From the NCBI GenBank assembly GCA_001414345.1, contig LLCB01000459.1, positions 1-33,576 on the forward strand: DNA of 33,576 nt. The letters run 5' to 3'. Below, one piece after another: positions 9,797 to 22,200 of this stretch. The notes beneath the pieces are model-generated. The model searched no databases. It had not been told where the DNA came from and worked only from the letters and a program-made list of their open reading frames with translations. How positions within the stretch are numbered: the first letter of the stretch is position 1; every line of letters starts with the position of its first letter. Origin of the DNA: Hymenoscyphus infarciens (taxonomy: Eukaryota; Ascomycota; Leotiomycetes; Helotiales; Helotiaceae). Both the position numbers and the translations under genes were made by a program.

Positions 9797-9987
9797 CTAA
9801 TTTAAGTATTTCGATTTATATCTAAATAGCTTCTAAAAAATCTACGTTTATCGATTTACGATTTATAATTTACGATTTAGCTCTAAAGAGCTATATACTT
9901 AGAAATCTAAGCTTTACAATTTACGATTTACAATTTGCGATTTACGATTTACGATTTAGTCGATTCCGACTTTTAATACGTACGGGA
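9797..9987 (-). repeat. Right terminal inverted repeat
   Basis: This is the reverse complement of 3071-3302 in the same order: GCTTCTAAAAAATCTACG, heptamers ATTTACG, GCTCTAAAGAGCTATATA, CTTAGAAATCTAAGCTT, more heptamers, TTCCGACTTTTAATACG, ACGGGA. It lacks about 25 bases present near the left tip. Further heptamer-like bases (TTTACGATTTAAG near 9727) suggest the repeat once extended inward. The stretch 9423-9796 is otherwise AT-rich with no gene seen. Confidence 0.9.
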
Positions 9988-10430
9988 TACTATAAATGCT
10001 AGCTAGAATATAACTCGGGTTATATATAGTAAAGTATATAGGTTTCCTTAGAGGAGTAAATAAGTACGTCTTATTCAGCGAAAGGCGAATATTATATTAT
10101 AAGAGTAAAGGAGTATATAATAGAAATAGAATAGAGCTTTAACTAATAGCGATTCTTAAGAGTAATTCTAGTAGATAGTATATAGTAGTTAAAATAAAGT
10201 AAATTATACTAAAGAGTACTTAGTCTTTAAAGACTATTAAGACGTTAGTTATAATACTTCTATAAGTATACTATATAATATAAGCGATAAGTATTATTTA
10301 GATAAAGGACTACTAAAAGCTATATACTCGTTAGTTAGAGATATATAATAATATATAATAAAGGGATAATTATATACTATATAGATAGATACGAAATAAT
10401 AAGAACTTTATCTATTACCTTAGTAAGTAA

Positions 10431-11992
10431 GACTATATAGAAATTAGTTAAATCTAGTTAGAGGTAAGAGAATTTAGTCTATAGACGTTTATAAAGCTAC
10501 TTACTTAGGTCTAGGAAGATCTATATATAATATCTATTTAAAATAAGCTAACTAGGCCTATACTACTAATATAACCTCTTCTATCTAATATATATTATAT
10601 CTAACTTTCTTTCTCTTAAATTAATATATCTTTAAAAAACCGCTACTAGATATACCTTTCTAGTAATAAATTCTCTCTAACTTCTTAAATATCTATTAAT
10701 AAATATAGTTATCTTATTAAGATAAGATTATATATATACTAAAGGATAAATAGTAATTTATCTTTCTATATATAAGAAAGCTAATAATTAAAGTAATTAT
10801 TAAACTCTTATTAGCTCTCTTCTTTTAATAATTATAATTTAAATAACGATTATAATTAAGACTTTTATAATAGAGATTTTAAAGAAGAGAGAGAAAGAGA
10901 GAGAGAGAGAGTAGAAGGTATTAAATTAGACTTTAAAGATAAATTAATTAGCTCTTAACTTAAGAAAAAGTATACTAATTTATCTAATTATAATTCTTAA
11001 AAGTATAATTAGAGTAACGTAATACCTATTCTTAGTTAAGTATTATTTAATAGAAATTTAGCTTATAAATATCCTTATACCTATATAATATCTTCTTATA
11101 AAGTAGTTTATTACTTACTTTATAAGTATAATCTTTAAGTATATTCTAGTATATTCTATAAGCTAATATATTTTAGCTATTATAGAAGAAAAAAATATCT
11201 AATACTATAAATACCTATATATAAGAGTATATATAATTATTAAAGAGGGGTTTTTCCTAATTACTACTATCTTTCTATAATCTACTTTTAATTTATAACT
11301 TCTTAAGCTCTTTTATAAAGTTTCTATAGTTAAAAAGCTTTCTTAATATTCTTAGGTAATAAGATTATAAAAGTTACTTATTTACTAGTATTATTATTAT
11401 ATTTCTAATCTTAAAAAAATATAAGTATATATCTACTATAACTAGTTACTAGTAGAAAATAGATATTAAAAGCTTTTTAATACTAAAGTTAATAAATACT
11501 AACTAAACTATAAGTAGACTATTTCCTTATTTTTAGGTTATATATACTCTACTTATATCTTCTAAGATAATAATAATAATAGACTAATAGCTTTATATAA
11601 TTAAAGCTAAGATAGTAATTTTTAATAAAAATGTAAAAAGAGATAAGGAAATCTGCCTTTTAGTAAATAGCCTTATAGTAGTAGTAAATTCTTTATTTAA
11701 AACTCTAAATCTAAATCTAGTATTACTCTTAGTATAGTAGAAATAGACGTAGTAGTTTCTACGTCTAATAAAGTAGAGGATAGTATAATACTTTTTTTTA
11801 AGAAAGAGAATAGTTTAAAAGCTAATATTCCTAATAATAGTTATCTTTATTATTTTTAAGTAGCTATAGCTAAAAATAAAGCTAGAAATAAATTTAAAAG
11901 ATTAGATTAGACTAGGTTAATAAACGTAGTCTACTAGTATAGAATAACTCTCTAACTTATTAATTTTTATTATAAAGAGACTTTTTAAGTTA
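10431..11992 (+). pseudogene. Long RIP-degraded open frame, function unknown
   Basis: A frame with codons from 10431 is open to about 11637 (about 400 codons) apart from RIP-type stops. The legible reading then continues in the next frame from 11638 to about 11992, so an intron or indel lies near 11630. Features are a Glu/Arg repeat encoded by the GA microsatellite at 10876-10911, a Tyr-rich segment (many probably former His or Cys), and VEIDVVVSTSNKVEDS (about 11728-11775). The segment 9988-10430 before it shows only weakly protein-like frames. No domain is recognised. Parts of 11240-11360 are pyrimidine-rich on +, so a - strand gene there is not excluded. Confidence 0.3.
10876..10911. repeat. 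GA microsatellite
   Basis: An interrupted GA/GAA run within the long frame at 10431-11637, where it would encode alternating Glu and Arg. GA runs contain no CpA and are immune to RIP, so they persist in this region. Confidence 0.8.
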
Positions 11993-13047
11993 TAGTATAT
12001 CTTTTAAAATTAATATTTAATTAACTTCTTAACTAAGTATATATTATATTTTAATATAATATTATATATAAATTTTAATCTTATCTTAAAAGAGAGTACT
12101 CTAAAATAGTATATAGAATAAGATATACTATAAACGCTTTTTATTAATACTCCTATACTTTAGATTATTAATTATAGTAGAGTACTTACTAATAATAATT
12201 TCTTAGATTAAGTAATAGAAAAGAAGTAGAAAGAGACTAGTTCTTAAAAAGTTATTTAGTCTTAATCTATTATATATACTCTACTTTATTAAAAGAAGCT
12301 CTTTTAAATACCTAAATAAAATATTAAAAACTTATATAAAGAGAAGAACTTAGTTCTACTTTAAATAAAAGATATAAAAGAACTTAATCTCTCTATACTT
12401 AATATAGAGATACTATTACTACTACCTAAGCCTATCTTATTATAAGTAAATTAATAGATAAAAAAGATAATATATAGTATAAATTATAAGATTATTAGTA
12501 TATTTAAGAGAAGTAGTTTAAGAAAAAGAAAGAAGCTATATTAATAGTAATAAAGGAAAGACTATTCGCTTACTTAAATAGAATTCTAGCTTATAAGAAT
12601 AAATACTAATTAGTCTTTAATACTCTTAAGCTCTCTAAAGTTAATATTAAAAAACAAGTATCTAAAAGAATAAGACACTTTTCTTTAAAGATTATTCTAT
12701 ATTATTTATCTAGAAAACGTTCTATTAACTAGTTATTAGAATATATATATAAATTATTAATATAAGAGTTATTAAAAACTAGTTAAAGATATAAAGATTA
12801 GAGAGTTAAAAGTATAAATTATAAATAGTATTAAAACTCTTAAATTTATCTCTAAATTAAAGTAAAGGTTTATAAATATTATAAACTAGCTACTTAGTAA
12901 GTTTAAGAAGTTTAGAATATTTATAACTATTTTAATATAAAAAGTATAAAAAAATTAATAGAATATATAAAAGCTTTATTCTACTATCTACCTCCTATAG
13001 TTAAAAGAAGTTAAGAAATCTAAAGATTATATAATTAACTACTTAAA

Positions 13048-13794
13048 AATTATAATCTACTATTAATATTATTATAAACATTTAACTCTATATCTCTTAA
13101 AGAAGAATTAAATTATAGAATATAATAGTATAAGATTAGAATAAGTACTTAGCTTAGTCTTTTAGATAAAGAGAACTTAAGCTTACTTATAAGTTTTATA
13201 AATAATATTACTATTCTATATAGAATTAATACTATTTTAAAGTATAAGAGAGCTATTAAAGAGGTTAAGTTTATAATTTCTAAATAGATTTAAGTAGTAA
13301 ATTAGTTAATTAATATATTCTAAGTACTTTTAATTTCTTATTCTTATTTTTTAACACTATAAGAGCTCTACTTATAAAACATATAAATTATTAAAAGAGT
13401 ACTTATAGCTAAGTTCTTATTAAATTATTATAAGAATATTAAGAATAAGATTTTTAAAAATAGACTTAAAAGTAAGTAAATATAAGTTTAATTTAGAGGT
13501 TTTTATAAAGACTAATAGTATTTAAACGTACTTTAAAGAATCTATATTTTTCCTTTAACTATATCTTTAGTATATTTAAATACTACTTTAAATACTACTC
13601 TAAACTAGGATAACGTTCTCTTTAAATATAATATTAATAGTAAGAAAGATAGTAATAGTAATAGTAGTAATAAGAATAATATAGAAGATAGTAAGAATAG
13701 TAAAGAAGTAAATAATAAAAATTATAGAGATTATATTAAAGGTTTTAATATAATTATTACTAGATATAGCTCTAATAAAAATAAGATAAACTAA
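13048..13794 (+). pseudogene. RIP-degraded ORF relic with Ser/Asn/Lys-rich C-terminal region
   Basis: A frame of about 249 codons with RIP-type stops is closed at 13792-13794. It reads through STQLSLLDKENLSLLISF (about 13147-13200) and YKRAIKEVKF to a low-complexity Asn/Ser/Lys/Asp tract (13627-13725, for example KKDSNSNSSNKNN) and a basic end (TRYSSNKNKIN). The codon-phased AGT/AAT/AAG pattern supports + coding. I considered the linker between integrase and reverse transcriptase of a Copia-type polyprotein but found no reverse transcriptase motif downstream. The upstream boundary is not defined; 11993-13047 has no frame I would defend. Confidence 0.35.
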
Positions 13795-13987
13795 GTAAGT
13801 ATAAAGTAGTATAGTTTAAGATAAATAGATAGTTAAACTATATAAAGAGATTTTATTAAAGAAACGTTATTTAAAGAGTAAATAAACTTAAATATATAAA
13901 TAGATAAAGACTTAACTTAATATATAACTAAATAAAGCCTTAGTATTATAGCTTAGTAAAGGCTCTACTAATTCTCTACTTTAAAAT

Positions 13988-14022
13988 AACTTTAACTTTA
14001 ATTTTAACTTTAACTTTAACTT
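13988..14022. repeat. Hexamer repeat TTTAAC
   Basis: About five to six units of AACTTT, one with a T for C transition. It lies in the spacer between the relics ending at 13794 and starting near 14430. Confidence 0.75.
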
Positions 14023-14138
14023 AATATAACCTTATTACCTAATAGCCTTTTAATTATTCTTCTCTAATAAGCTTTTATTATAAGTCTTTCTTATAAATTA
14101 TAAGCCTTTACGCCTAATCTTATAGAAGCTTCTCTAAT

Positions 14139-14235
14139 AAGTCTTTATTATAAGTCTTTATTATAAGTCTTTATTATAAGTCTTTATTATAAGTCTTTAG
14201 CTTTATTATATATCTTTAGCTTTACTATATATCTT
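14139..14235. repeat. 13-bp tandem repeat followed by an 18-bp repeat
   Basis: AAGTCTTTATTAT starts at 14139, 14152, 14165, 14178 and 14191, an exact 13-bp period. It grades into two to three copies of an 18-bp unit, TCTTTAGCTTTATTATATA. The 13-bp period does not preserve a frame, so this block is probably non-coding. Diverged copies lie just upstream from about 14083. Confidence 0.8.
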
Positions 14236-14429
14236 TAGCTTATTATAGAACTTTATATTAAGATATAAACTCTTAAGTTTATTATATACTATTATTATAA
14301 CCTATTACCTCTAGTATAAGTTCTAGTACTCTTATTCTCTTATAAGCCCTCGCGGTTAACCTCTTAGAACCTTCTTACTATAACCTCTTAAATACTTATT
14401 ATTTTAATATATTATCTTATTATTAATTT

Positions 14430-15080
14430 ACTACTATATCTACTTCTAATACTTCTAATACTTCTACTAGTAAACCTACTAATAGTAACCTAGTTAATTA
14501 AGCGCTTCTAGCTAGTATACTAAGTTATATAAGTTAATAACTTTATAACTTTAATAGAGATAGTATAAATAAGAACGAATTCTTTACTATTTAAAGTAAT
14601 ATATAACTTTAGCTTTTTCTAAAATCCCTTTTCCTAGTTAAGTTATAAGCTAAGTTTAATAGTATTTATAATAAGTTAAGCTAGTTAAAAGCTATTATTA
14701 AGAAGTAAGAGGAAATGGTTATTCCTTTATTTAAAGCTAAAAAGGAGATATATAAGCTTAAAGATATAGCTAATTAGTATAAAGACTTATTATATTACTA
14801 ATTAACTCTTAAGAGTATCTCTATTATAAGAAATATAAAACTATCTCTCTTATTCTTTTACTAATAAACTATAGCTTAAGAAATTCTATAATATTACTAA
14901 GCTAGATGTTTAAAAGTATAAGAAGTCTAATTAAGTAAGCTTTTCTTTATACTTACTTAAAATATAACTAATAAATTAAATAGTAAAAGGTCTTAAAGCT
15001 TAAGTATAAATATTAATTTAATATAGATACTAATAATACTAATACTAATAATAATAAGTCTTAAAAGCTTATTTAAAAGA
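14430..15080 (+). pseudogene. RIP-degraded ORF relic, Ser/Thr linker plus coiled coil
   Basis: About 215 codons in one frame with RIP-type stops. It opens with a Ser/Thr/Asn linker (TSNTSNTSTSKPTNS, about 14442-14486). A helical, Lys/Glu-containing stretch follows (NRDSINKNEFF, then KAIIKKQEEMVIPLFKAKKE, about 14690-14749). A coiled coil is likely. No family is recognised. The few non-RIP bases here (ATGG at 14714-14717) lie in the helical part. 15081-17189 after it is RIP-saturated and I see no gene in it, only short AT runs. Confidence 0.35.
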
Positions 15081-17330
15081 AGTATTAAAGTACTAGTTCT
15101 TATTATTAAAATAACGTTTAAATTATTATTAAACTTAAAAATAGTAACTAAGAGGAATAAATATTCTTCTATTATTTATTAAGTATATTTATAATAGTAG
15201 AATAATATTATCTTAATAATAATTAAGACTAAGCTAGCTAGTATTATTCTAAAGTTATTTATTATATATCTAACTAAGTTTTTTTAACTTCTTATATATA
15301 GAAGAAAAATCTAGCTCTTTATAATATAACGTTAGTATTCTTAAACATATTAGTAATTATCCTTTTTTATAATATTTTAAATATTCTTACGTTTTAATAT
15401 ATATATATCCTATTTTAATACTAAATTATAAGAGTAATTTAAGCTCTTATAATTTAAGTATTAATAAGTCTTTTTCTATTATTATTAAATTATTTTTTAG
15501 TATATAAAATTAGTTAAAAACAAGCTTCTTCTTAACTACTACTAAATAATCTATCTTTAATATCTGTTTTTTATTCTTTAGCTAATACTCTATACTTTAT
15601 AAATTATATAGTATATATAGATGTTCTATAAAATTAAACTATTAATAGTCTAATTTTATAGAAAGGTTTCTATATTTAGTAAAGAATATAGCTAATATTA
15701 TTAAATCTTTAATAGGTATTAATTATTAGGTAAAAGTAATAGCTCTAATTTAAAAGATATACTATTAGATTTTAAAGTTCTATTTCTAGAAAAGTAGATA
15801 GGTTTATATTACTAAGTTTAGTAAGTAAATAAGGTTAATTTATAAATAGAAATTATATCTTAAAAAGGTAAATTAATATATTCTTCTATAACTATTTCCT
15901 AGGTTTTCTATAATTATTTTTATACTATTTTATATATAGGTAAAAGAGTAGGTTAATAAGCGTCTTTTAATTCTAATTACTATACTACTTCTTATTATAT
16001 ATTTACTTTCTTATTTTTTAAGCTCTCTAGCTTAATTAGTAGAATTAAAGTATTACTATCTTAAGTAGAGTAAAGCTATAAGCTTATAACTACCTTCTAT
16101 TTAATTATTTCTTTATTAACCTTAAATAACTTCTTTTTATTTAACTTTTAGGCTTTTAACTTAATAAAGTTATTAATTTTTTATTAATATAATTAAATAA
16201 ATTTTAAATAAAGGTTCTCTAAGTAAGAGTATCTAACTTAAAGTTCTTTATATAAATTATTTATATTTTACTAGTTTTTTTTACTACTTTTCCTAATAAT
16301 ATTATATTTTTATATATAGAATATAATATATTATTATATTAGAGGAGATAGGAAATATTAATCGGTTTAGTTTATTTTAGTCTAGTAAATACTATTTACT
16401 TTAAAAGATAATTTTTTAATTTCTATTATAGCTATTTTATACTCTTTTAAGCTCTTTAGAAACTTCTAAGTATATTATAATTTTTTATTTATAAACTATT
16501 TATAAAGTATATAATATAAATTAATATTAGTTAAGAGCCTAGATTAGTTTCGTTATATTATATATTTATTAATTTAAAGAGAGTATAAAGTATTAAATTA
16601 ATTATTATTATAATAATAGCTATAAAAGGCTTAATAAAGGAAATAAATATATACTATATTTTAAAAGTTATAATAGTATAAAAAAACTATATATAATATA
16701 GATAATATAAATAGTAAAAGATTAAAAGACAAAAGTTAGAATATAATATTATTATAATACTAATAGCTAGAATTTAGCTTAAGTCTTTAACTTTCTAGGT
16801 ATAGTTTATAAGTAGATAACTAAGAGATAATTCTTAAATACTAGATACTTTAGCTTAGATGATTTTACTTAAGAAGTTAGAAGATTTTTAATTATATTTT
16901 ATTATATTCTACCTTTTTATTAGTCTACTTTTAGTTATTACTTATTCTAGAGTTTTTTTTAGTTATTTCTAGTTAATACTCTAATTAAATACTTAAGTAC
17001 TAATTCTTTTAACTCTATAAATATAGCTAAATATATATAAAATTATTTTAATAAAATAATTTTCTTTCTTAATAAAAATTACTTAGATATATTAAATAAC
17101 TACTTCTAATATCGCTCTTAGTATAGCTTTTATAATATATATTACTCTCTTACTATCTCTATTACTCTATTCTAACCTAGTTATCTACTAATATCTATAG
17201 TAATACTAAGTTATAAATAGGTTAACTCTTTACTTTTAAAGGAAAGAAAAGATTTAGCTAAACTAAATTAAACTAGAATAGAATAAAAAGAGTAATAATA
17301 AGTATAGTTTAGAAGAATCCTCTCTCTCTT

Positions 17331-17730
17331 TAAGTTACTAATAAGTAGCCTCTTATTTAGCTAAATCCCCTCTCTTCTTAAGTTACTAATAAATAGCCTT
17401 TTATCTAGTTAAATCCTCTCCTTCTTTAAGTTATTAATAAGTAGCCTCTTATCTAGCTAAATTCCCTCTCTTTTTAAGTTACTAATAAGTAGTCTCTTAT
17501 CTAGCTAAATTCCCTCTCTCTCTAAGTTACTAATAAGTAGTCTCTTATCTAGCTAAATCCTCTCTCTTCTTAAGTTACTAATAAATAGCCTCTTATCTAG
17601 CTAAATCCTCTCCTTTTTTAAGTTACTAATAGATAGCCTTTTATTTAGCTAAATCCTCTCTTTCTCTAAGTTACTAATAAGTAGCTCCTTATCTAGCTAA
17701 ATACTCTCTCTCTCTAAGTTACTAATAGAT
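17331..17730 (-). repeat. 48-bp tandem repeat, eight full units, probably coding a 16-residue coiled-coil repeat
   Basis: TAAGTTACTA starts at 17331, 17379, 17427, 17475, 17523, 17571, 17619, 17667 and 17715, a perfect 48-bp period over eight units plus a partial ninth. Read on the - strand, each unit gives a variant of DLARQEATYQQLKERE, with the Gln codons now TAA/TAG. The pattern of Leu and charged residues suits an extended helix or coiled coil. Read on + it gives a less likely PLSLQVTNKQPLIQLN. No unit has gained or lost a base, which argues for past selection on frame or for recent amplification. Confidence 0.85.
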
Positions 17731-17742
17731 ATAGTAGTTTAT

Positions 17743-17802
17743 TAGATAATAATCTAGATAATAATCTAAATAATAATCTAGATAATAATCTAGATAATAA
17801 TA
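17743..17802. repeat. 12-bp tandem repeat (TAGATAATAATC)
   Basis: Five units, one with A for G, directly adjoin the 48-bp array and keep its codon phase. On - (same phase as the charged repeat) it reads Asp-Tyr-Tyr-Leu, probably Asp-His-His-Leu before RIP. On + it reads Leu-Asp-Asn-Asn. Confidence 0.85.
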
Positions 17803-18736
17803 TAAGTAAGAATAGTCTTCTAAATAATAGTAGTAAAGAGAATACTAGAGATAATAGAGAACTTTATTAAGAAAACTAGTATTATAAAGCTTTTAACCTT
17901 AGATAAATAAAATATAATTAACTTAGACTTCTACTCTTTATAATAGTTAAGAATTAAATTAACTACTTAACTTATAATTTTAATAACTTTATAGCTAAGA
18001 TTATTAAACTATAATAAAAAGAAAATATTAACCTAATTTTTAAGTATATTAGAAAGTCTATAAAAGGATTTTCTTTTATAATTTATTAAATTCTTATAAG
18101 TTAGGATTTATTCTAAAAAAGAAAGAAATAAGATATTCTAAAGAAATATAAATAATAATAAAAGAAGAACTTAAATAACCCTTTAATAGATAGTTATAGT
18201 TTTATATTTATATTTAATTAGTAGTAGAAACTTAGTAAATAAGAGAGAGCTAACTAAAATAAAGAAATAAAAGATAAATATATAATAGTATACTAAGCTA
18301 TACTAGTAGTAGAAAATGTCTAGGTAGATATTAGTAAATAAGAGTAGTATATTAAGAATTATAGAAATAAAACTATAAATAAAGTTTTTATATTAATTAG
18401 TATATAAGTAAGATAAGATATAAATTATAGAATCTTAGCTCTTAGCTAATATAGGAATAATAGATAAAGATCTTAGAAAAATATAAATATAAAATAATAT
18501 ATTATATTAGTAATTAAAGCTAAGATAAAGAAACTAATAAAATAAGCTATTTCTATACTTATATAAGGAATTAATTTAAAGAAGTATATAAAGAAATAAG
18601 CTTTAGACTTTAAGTATTTTATTTACTTATATAAACTAGAGAGTTCTTAGAAGCTAACGTCTATTCTATATTAATTTAGAAGATTATATTCTTATTTAGA
18701 ACTTATATTCCTAATCTATTATAATAAATACTTCGC

Positions 18737-19258
18737 TTAACTAATAGTAATAATAGTAGTAATAGTATTACTAGTAATAATAGTACTTCTATTATTACTA
18801 GTAATACTTCTAATATTAATACTACTAATAATACTACTAGTAACTATAGTATTATAAGTAATATTTCTAATATTAATACTACTAATAATACTACTAGTAA
18901 CTATAGTATTATAAGTAATATTTCTAATATTAATACTACTAATATATACTCTAATATACTACTAATCTTATTAAGTTTATTAAAATAGGATATTTAGAAG
19001 AATATAAATACTTATTTACTTATAAGCTTTAATATAGTATATATAGAATTATATATTTAACTTCTAAAAAGAGGAACTTAAGTAGATATATTAGAAAAGA
19101 AGAGGATTAAACTTATTTATATAAAAACTAGATTTAATACTAAAACTATTTAGTTAAGTTATTAAAAGTAGTTAATAGTAAGTAAGAATATTTAAAAGAA
19201 GATTTATATATATTTATTAGTAAAGGAATCTATTATTTTTTTTTAAAGAAGAGAGTAA
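18737..19258 (+). pseudogene. RIP-degraded ORF relic following the 57-bp repeat
   Basis: About 174 codons in a frame offset by two from the preceding tract. It covers the Ser/Asn/Thr repeat and then a basic segment legible as RGTQVDILEKKRIKLIYIKT (about 19070-19129) before TAA at 19256-19258. The frame change could be an intron, an indel or a separate gene. No family is recognised and the strand is not secure. Confidence 0.3.
18802..18945. repeat. 57-bp tandem repeat, about 2.5 copies
   Basis: TAATAYTTCTAATATTAAT starts at 18802, 18859 and 18916, an exact 57-bp period (19 codons). On + each unit reads as a Ser/Asn/Thr/Ile repeat (SNISNINTTNNTTSNYSII). Such Ser/Thr/Asn linkers separate domains in fungal proteins. 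It sits where the frame of the 17190-18740 tract gives way to the next one. Confidence 0.8.
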
Positions 19259-22200
19259 AATTAAATATATAATATATTATAAAATAAAAGAGAGATAAAA
19301 GATATATAGTATATACTTATATTTTATTAGTTAAAATTTAAGCTTTTACTCTACTATTTATCTTATATATACTTAAACACTACTTATTAATCTTAACTTC
19401 TACTACTATCTACTATATACTCTATTTCTACTCTATTTCTTATAACTTATCTAATTTAGATATATTTAATATAATAAAATAATTTATAATATATTTAGAA
19501 TAAGATAATATTAAAATATTAACTATATAATAAGTTTCTATTTCTTTTTAATACTACTTACTAAATCCTCTATCTTATAAAGTTATTTTATTTCTATATA
19601 GTATTAGTTTAAAGTTTATATAATAATTTAAAAACTAACTATAGCTTTATATTAATTTATAAAATTCTAATCTATTTAAAACTTTAAAATTATAAATATC
19701 TCTCTTAAACCTAATATCTATTACTATATCTATATTTAATCTCTTATCTATATAGACTCTAAAAAGCTAAGTTAAATTCTTAATAGTATTTATATTATTT
19801 AAGCTAAAATAACGTCTTTTAGTATAGATTAATATAATAATTACGTTTATATACTAGCTAAATTCTTAGTAAGATATTAAGCTATTAATAAGGATTTAAA
19901 GTAATTTTATAATTTTATAGTAGTTATTATATAGAGTTTTAAATTACTCTTAAAGTAACTAATACTAAAAAGACTATATCTTAACTTTATCTTTCTAAAT
20001 ATATATAGCTAATTATCTAAGTAAGAGGTTTTTTAAATAGTATATAGTAAATCTAACCTTTTCTTTAAATATAGTATAAATTATAAAATTATATATAAGA
20101 TTATTAAAAAGTAAGATAAATAATAGAAACTCTTAAAAACCTTATATAAATTTCCTTAGATAATCTTTAACTATACTTATCTCCTCCTTTATTAAATAAA
20201 AGCTTATAATCTAAAAATTATAAATAACTAATAGCTAAGTAGTAGTAAGCTAGACTTACTTCTTTTATATTATTACTAAAAGATTAAAGTTCTCTAGAGA
20301 ATATAATTTTATATCTTTAAAAAAGCTAAAATCCTCTCTATTAAAATAAGCTATATTATTAAGATCTAGTCTACTATATTTAACCTTAAACTAATAATAT
20401 TCTTTAGTTAAGAGATCTAAAGTATAAATACTAAATACTAGTTCTTTATTATTTAGTCTTTTATAAATAAAAGTATAAGTTCTTATAATAGAGAATTTAT
20501 AAATTCCTTACTTTAAATCAGCTTTAAGTATAAGTAGAGAGATTTTTTTACTAGTTAAGTATTATTTTTTAATAGACTTTAAAGTCTTTATATTCCTATA
20601 TTAAGCTAATTATATTAGAACTAAGTATATCTTAGATCTCTTATTAAAAGTAGATTTAAATCTTAGCTTAAATCTAAGATTAGAGGTATAAATTATAAAG
20701 ATTATAATATATAATATTAGAAAAAGATAATATAAAAGTAAATATAGAAAAAGAAATAGAGACTTAATATTAATATAATTTATAAGAGATTTTATTATTA
20801 ATAAATAAATAAATTATATTTTATAAATAAGGCTTTACTCTAGTCTATTCTAGTTTACTTAGCTCTAGTCCTACTCTACTAATTATCTTAGCTAAATCTA
20901 ATATATAAAATTAATTTATAAACTAAATTTTTTCTTTATTATATATAATAGCTATTCCTTTTAAAGTAAAAAATAATAGATAATCTTTAGTAATAAATAA
21001 TATTTATTAAGTATAAGTAATTTATTTTTAATACTAAATATTATACTCTATATTCTAAGAAGTATTCTAAGAACGTTAGTTAGAATAGTAAACTAACTAA
21101 ATATATAATAAAGTATAAAGTATATAGAGTAGAATATAGAATAGTTATTTTTTAGAAGAAAATATCTCTTTCTAAAATAGTAGAGAAATAATAGAATTCG
21201 AATTTATAAGTTAGTAACTAGTAAACTACTAGTTATAGTAAAAGTTAAATTAGTATAAAAAATTAAAAGATAATTTATAAAGAAGAATAAGTATATTAAA
21301 GAGTATAGTAGTATTATAGAAAAGCTAGTAGTAAAGGAATAATAAGTTATAAATAGGTATAAACGTAATAAATATATACTTTTTATAAAGATTATAATAA
21401 AGATTATACTTTTAAATTAATTTTTAACTTAGTATTATAATATTAATAAAATAAAGTTTTTAGAATAATATCTAAATAGAATTCTCTTAAATAGAACTAT
21501 ATTTAATAAAATTATATTAGATAAAAGCCTAACTAGAAACGTTCTCTTTTATAGACTAAGACTATAACTAATATTTAGATTATTTTATTAACTATAAAGT
21601 TAATAAATATTTTTAAGATACTAATAGATTTCTAAAACTAGGCTAACTTTAATAACTTCTTATTATAAACCTTATAATAAAAGTAAAAGATAATATATAA
21701 ACTCTAATAATAAAAATACTAAGTAGATTATATTTATTTATACTTACTAATATATAGAGTTTTTAATCTTTTTTTAAAAGTAGGTAAAAAAATTTTAAAT
21801 TTATAAAAATAGAATATATAATAAAAAGTAGAAATAACTTCTTTATATATTATCTATTATTTAACTATAAGAATTCTATTTAAATAAATATAGAAATAAA
21901 TTAACTATATATATTTAAAGTTTAACTTCTTCTCTTTTCCCTAGTTTAACTTTAATAGAACTATTAAGTAATAGATAAAAGGTAGCTTATCTAAAAAAAC
22001 CTCCTTTTTTAATTATTTACTTAGATATAAGATATATAATAAATTTAAAATAGAAGCTTCTTTATAATTAGAAAGATAATATATTTAAAAACTTAAAGCT
22101 AGTAAAAAAGCTTTATAATATAAATAAAAATAAGTAGATAATAGGAAAATAATTTATACTTATTTACTAAGAAATCTATATATAAAAGGATTATTTAAAT

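Larger units (their letters stand above)
3071..9987 (+). mobile_element. DNA transposon of about 6.9 kb with iterated TIRs and an integrase-core transposase relic
   Basis: The element is bounded by inverted repeats of about 200 bp. The left end begins TCCCGT and the right end finishes ACGGGA, each next to TA (3069-3070 and 9988-9989), which could be a TA target duplication. Inside are an integrase-core DDE transposase relic (4080-5894, +), a small convergent ORF (5907-6359, -), ORF2 (6879-7718, +) and ORF3 (7740-9332, +). It keeps more CpA/TpG than its surroundings, so it is less mutated. The exact ends are uncertain: the left TIR has about 25 extra bases after the first hexamer relative to the right, and weaker inverted similarity continues outside to about 10020. 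The assignment rests on the combination of TIRs and transposase. Confidence 0.8.
17190..18740. pseudogene. Decayed repeat-protein locus, strand uncertain
   Basis: Two readings are possible. On +, one frame is open from about 17190 to 18740 (more than 500 codons) with only TAA/TAG interruptions. On -, the 48-bp array reads as a charged 16-residue repeat and the bases below it continue as RLEQSNRDSKRVIY (about 17168-17127). The - reading of the array is much more protein-like, since its strand is purine-rich as coding strands usually are. It places the array near the C-terminal side of a - strand gene whose N terminus would lie above 17800. On +, 17803-18740 gives a Lys/Gln/Asn-rich reading that also looks plausible. 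I do not recognise a domain in either direction. Confidence 0.35.

Noticed and set aside
13048..13794. Copia-type retrotransposon polyprotein linker
   Set aside because: A short TR-containing motif after an acidic/Ser tract looked similar, but there is no reverse transcriptase or RNase H motif downstream and no LTR pair around it.
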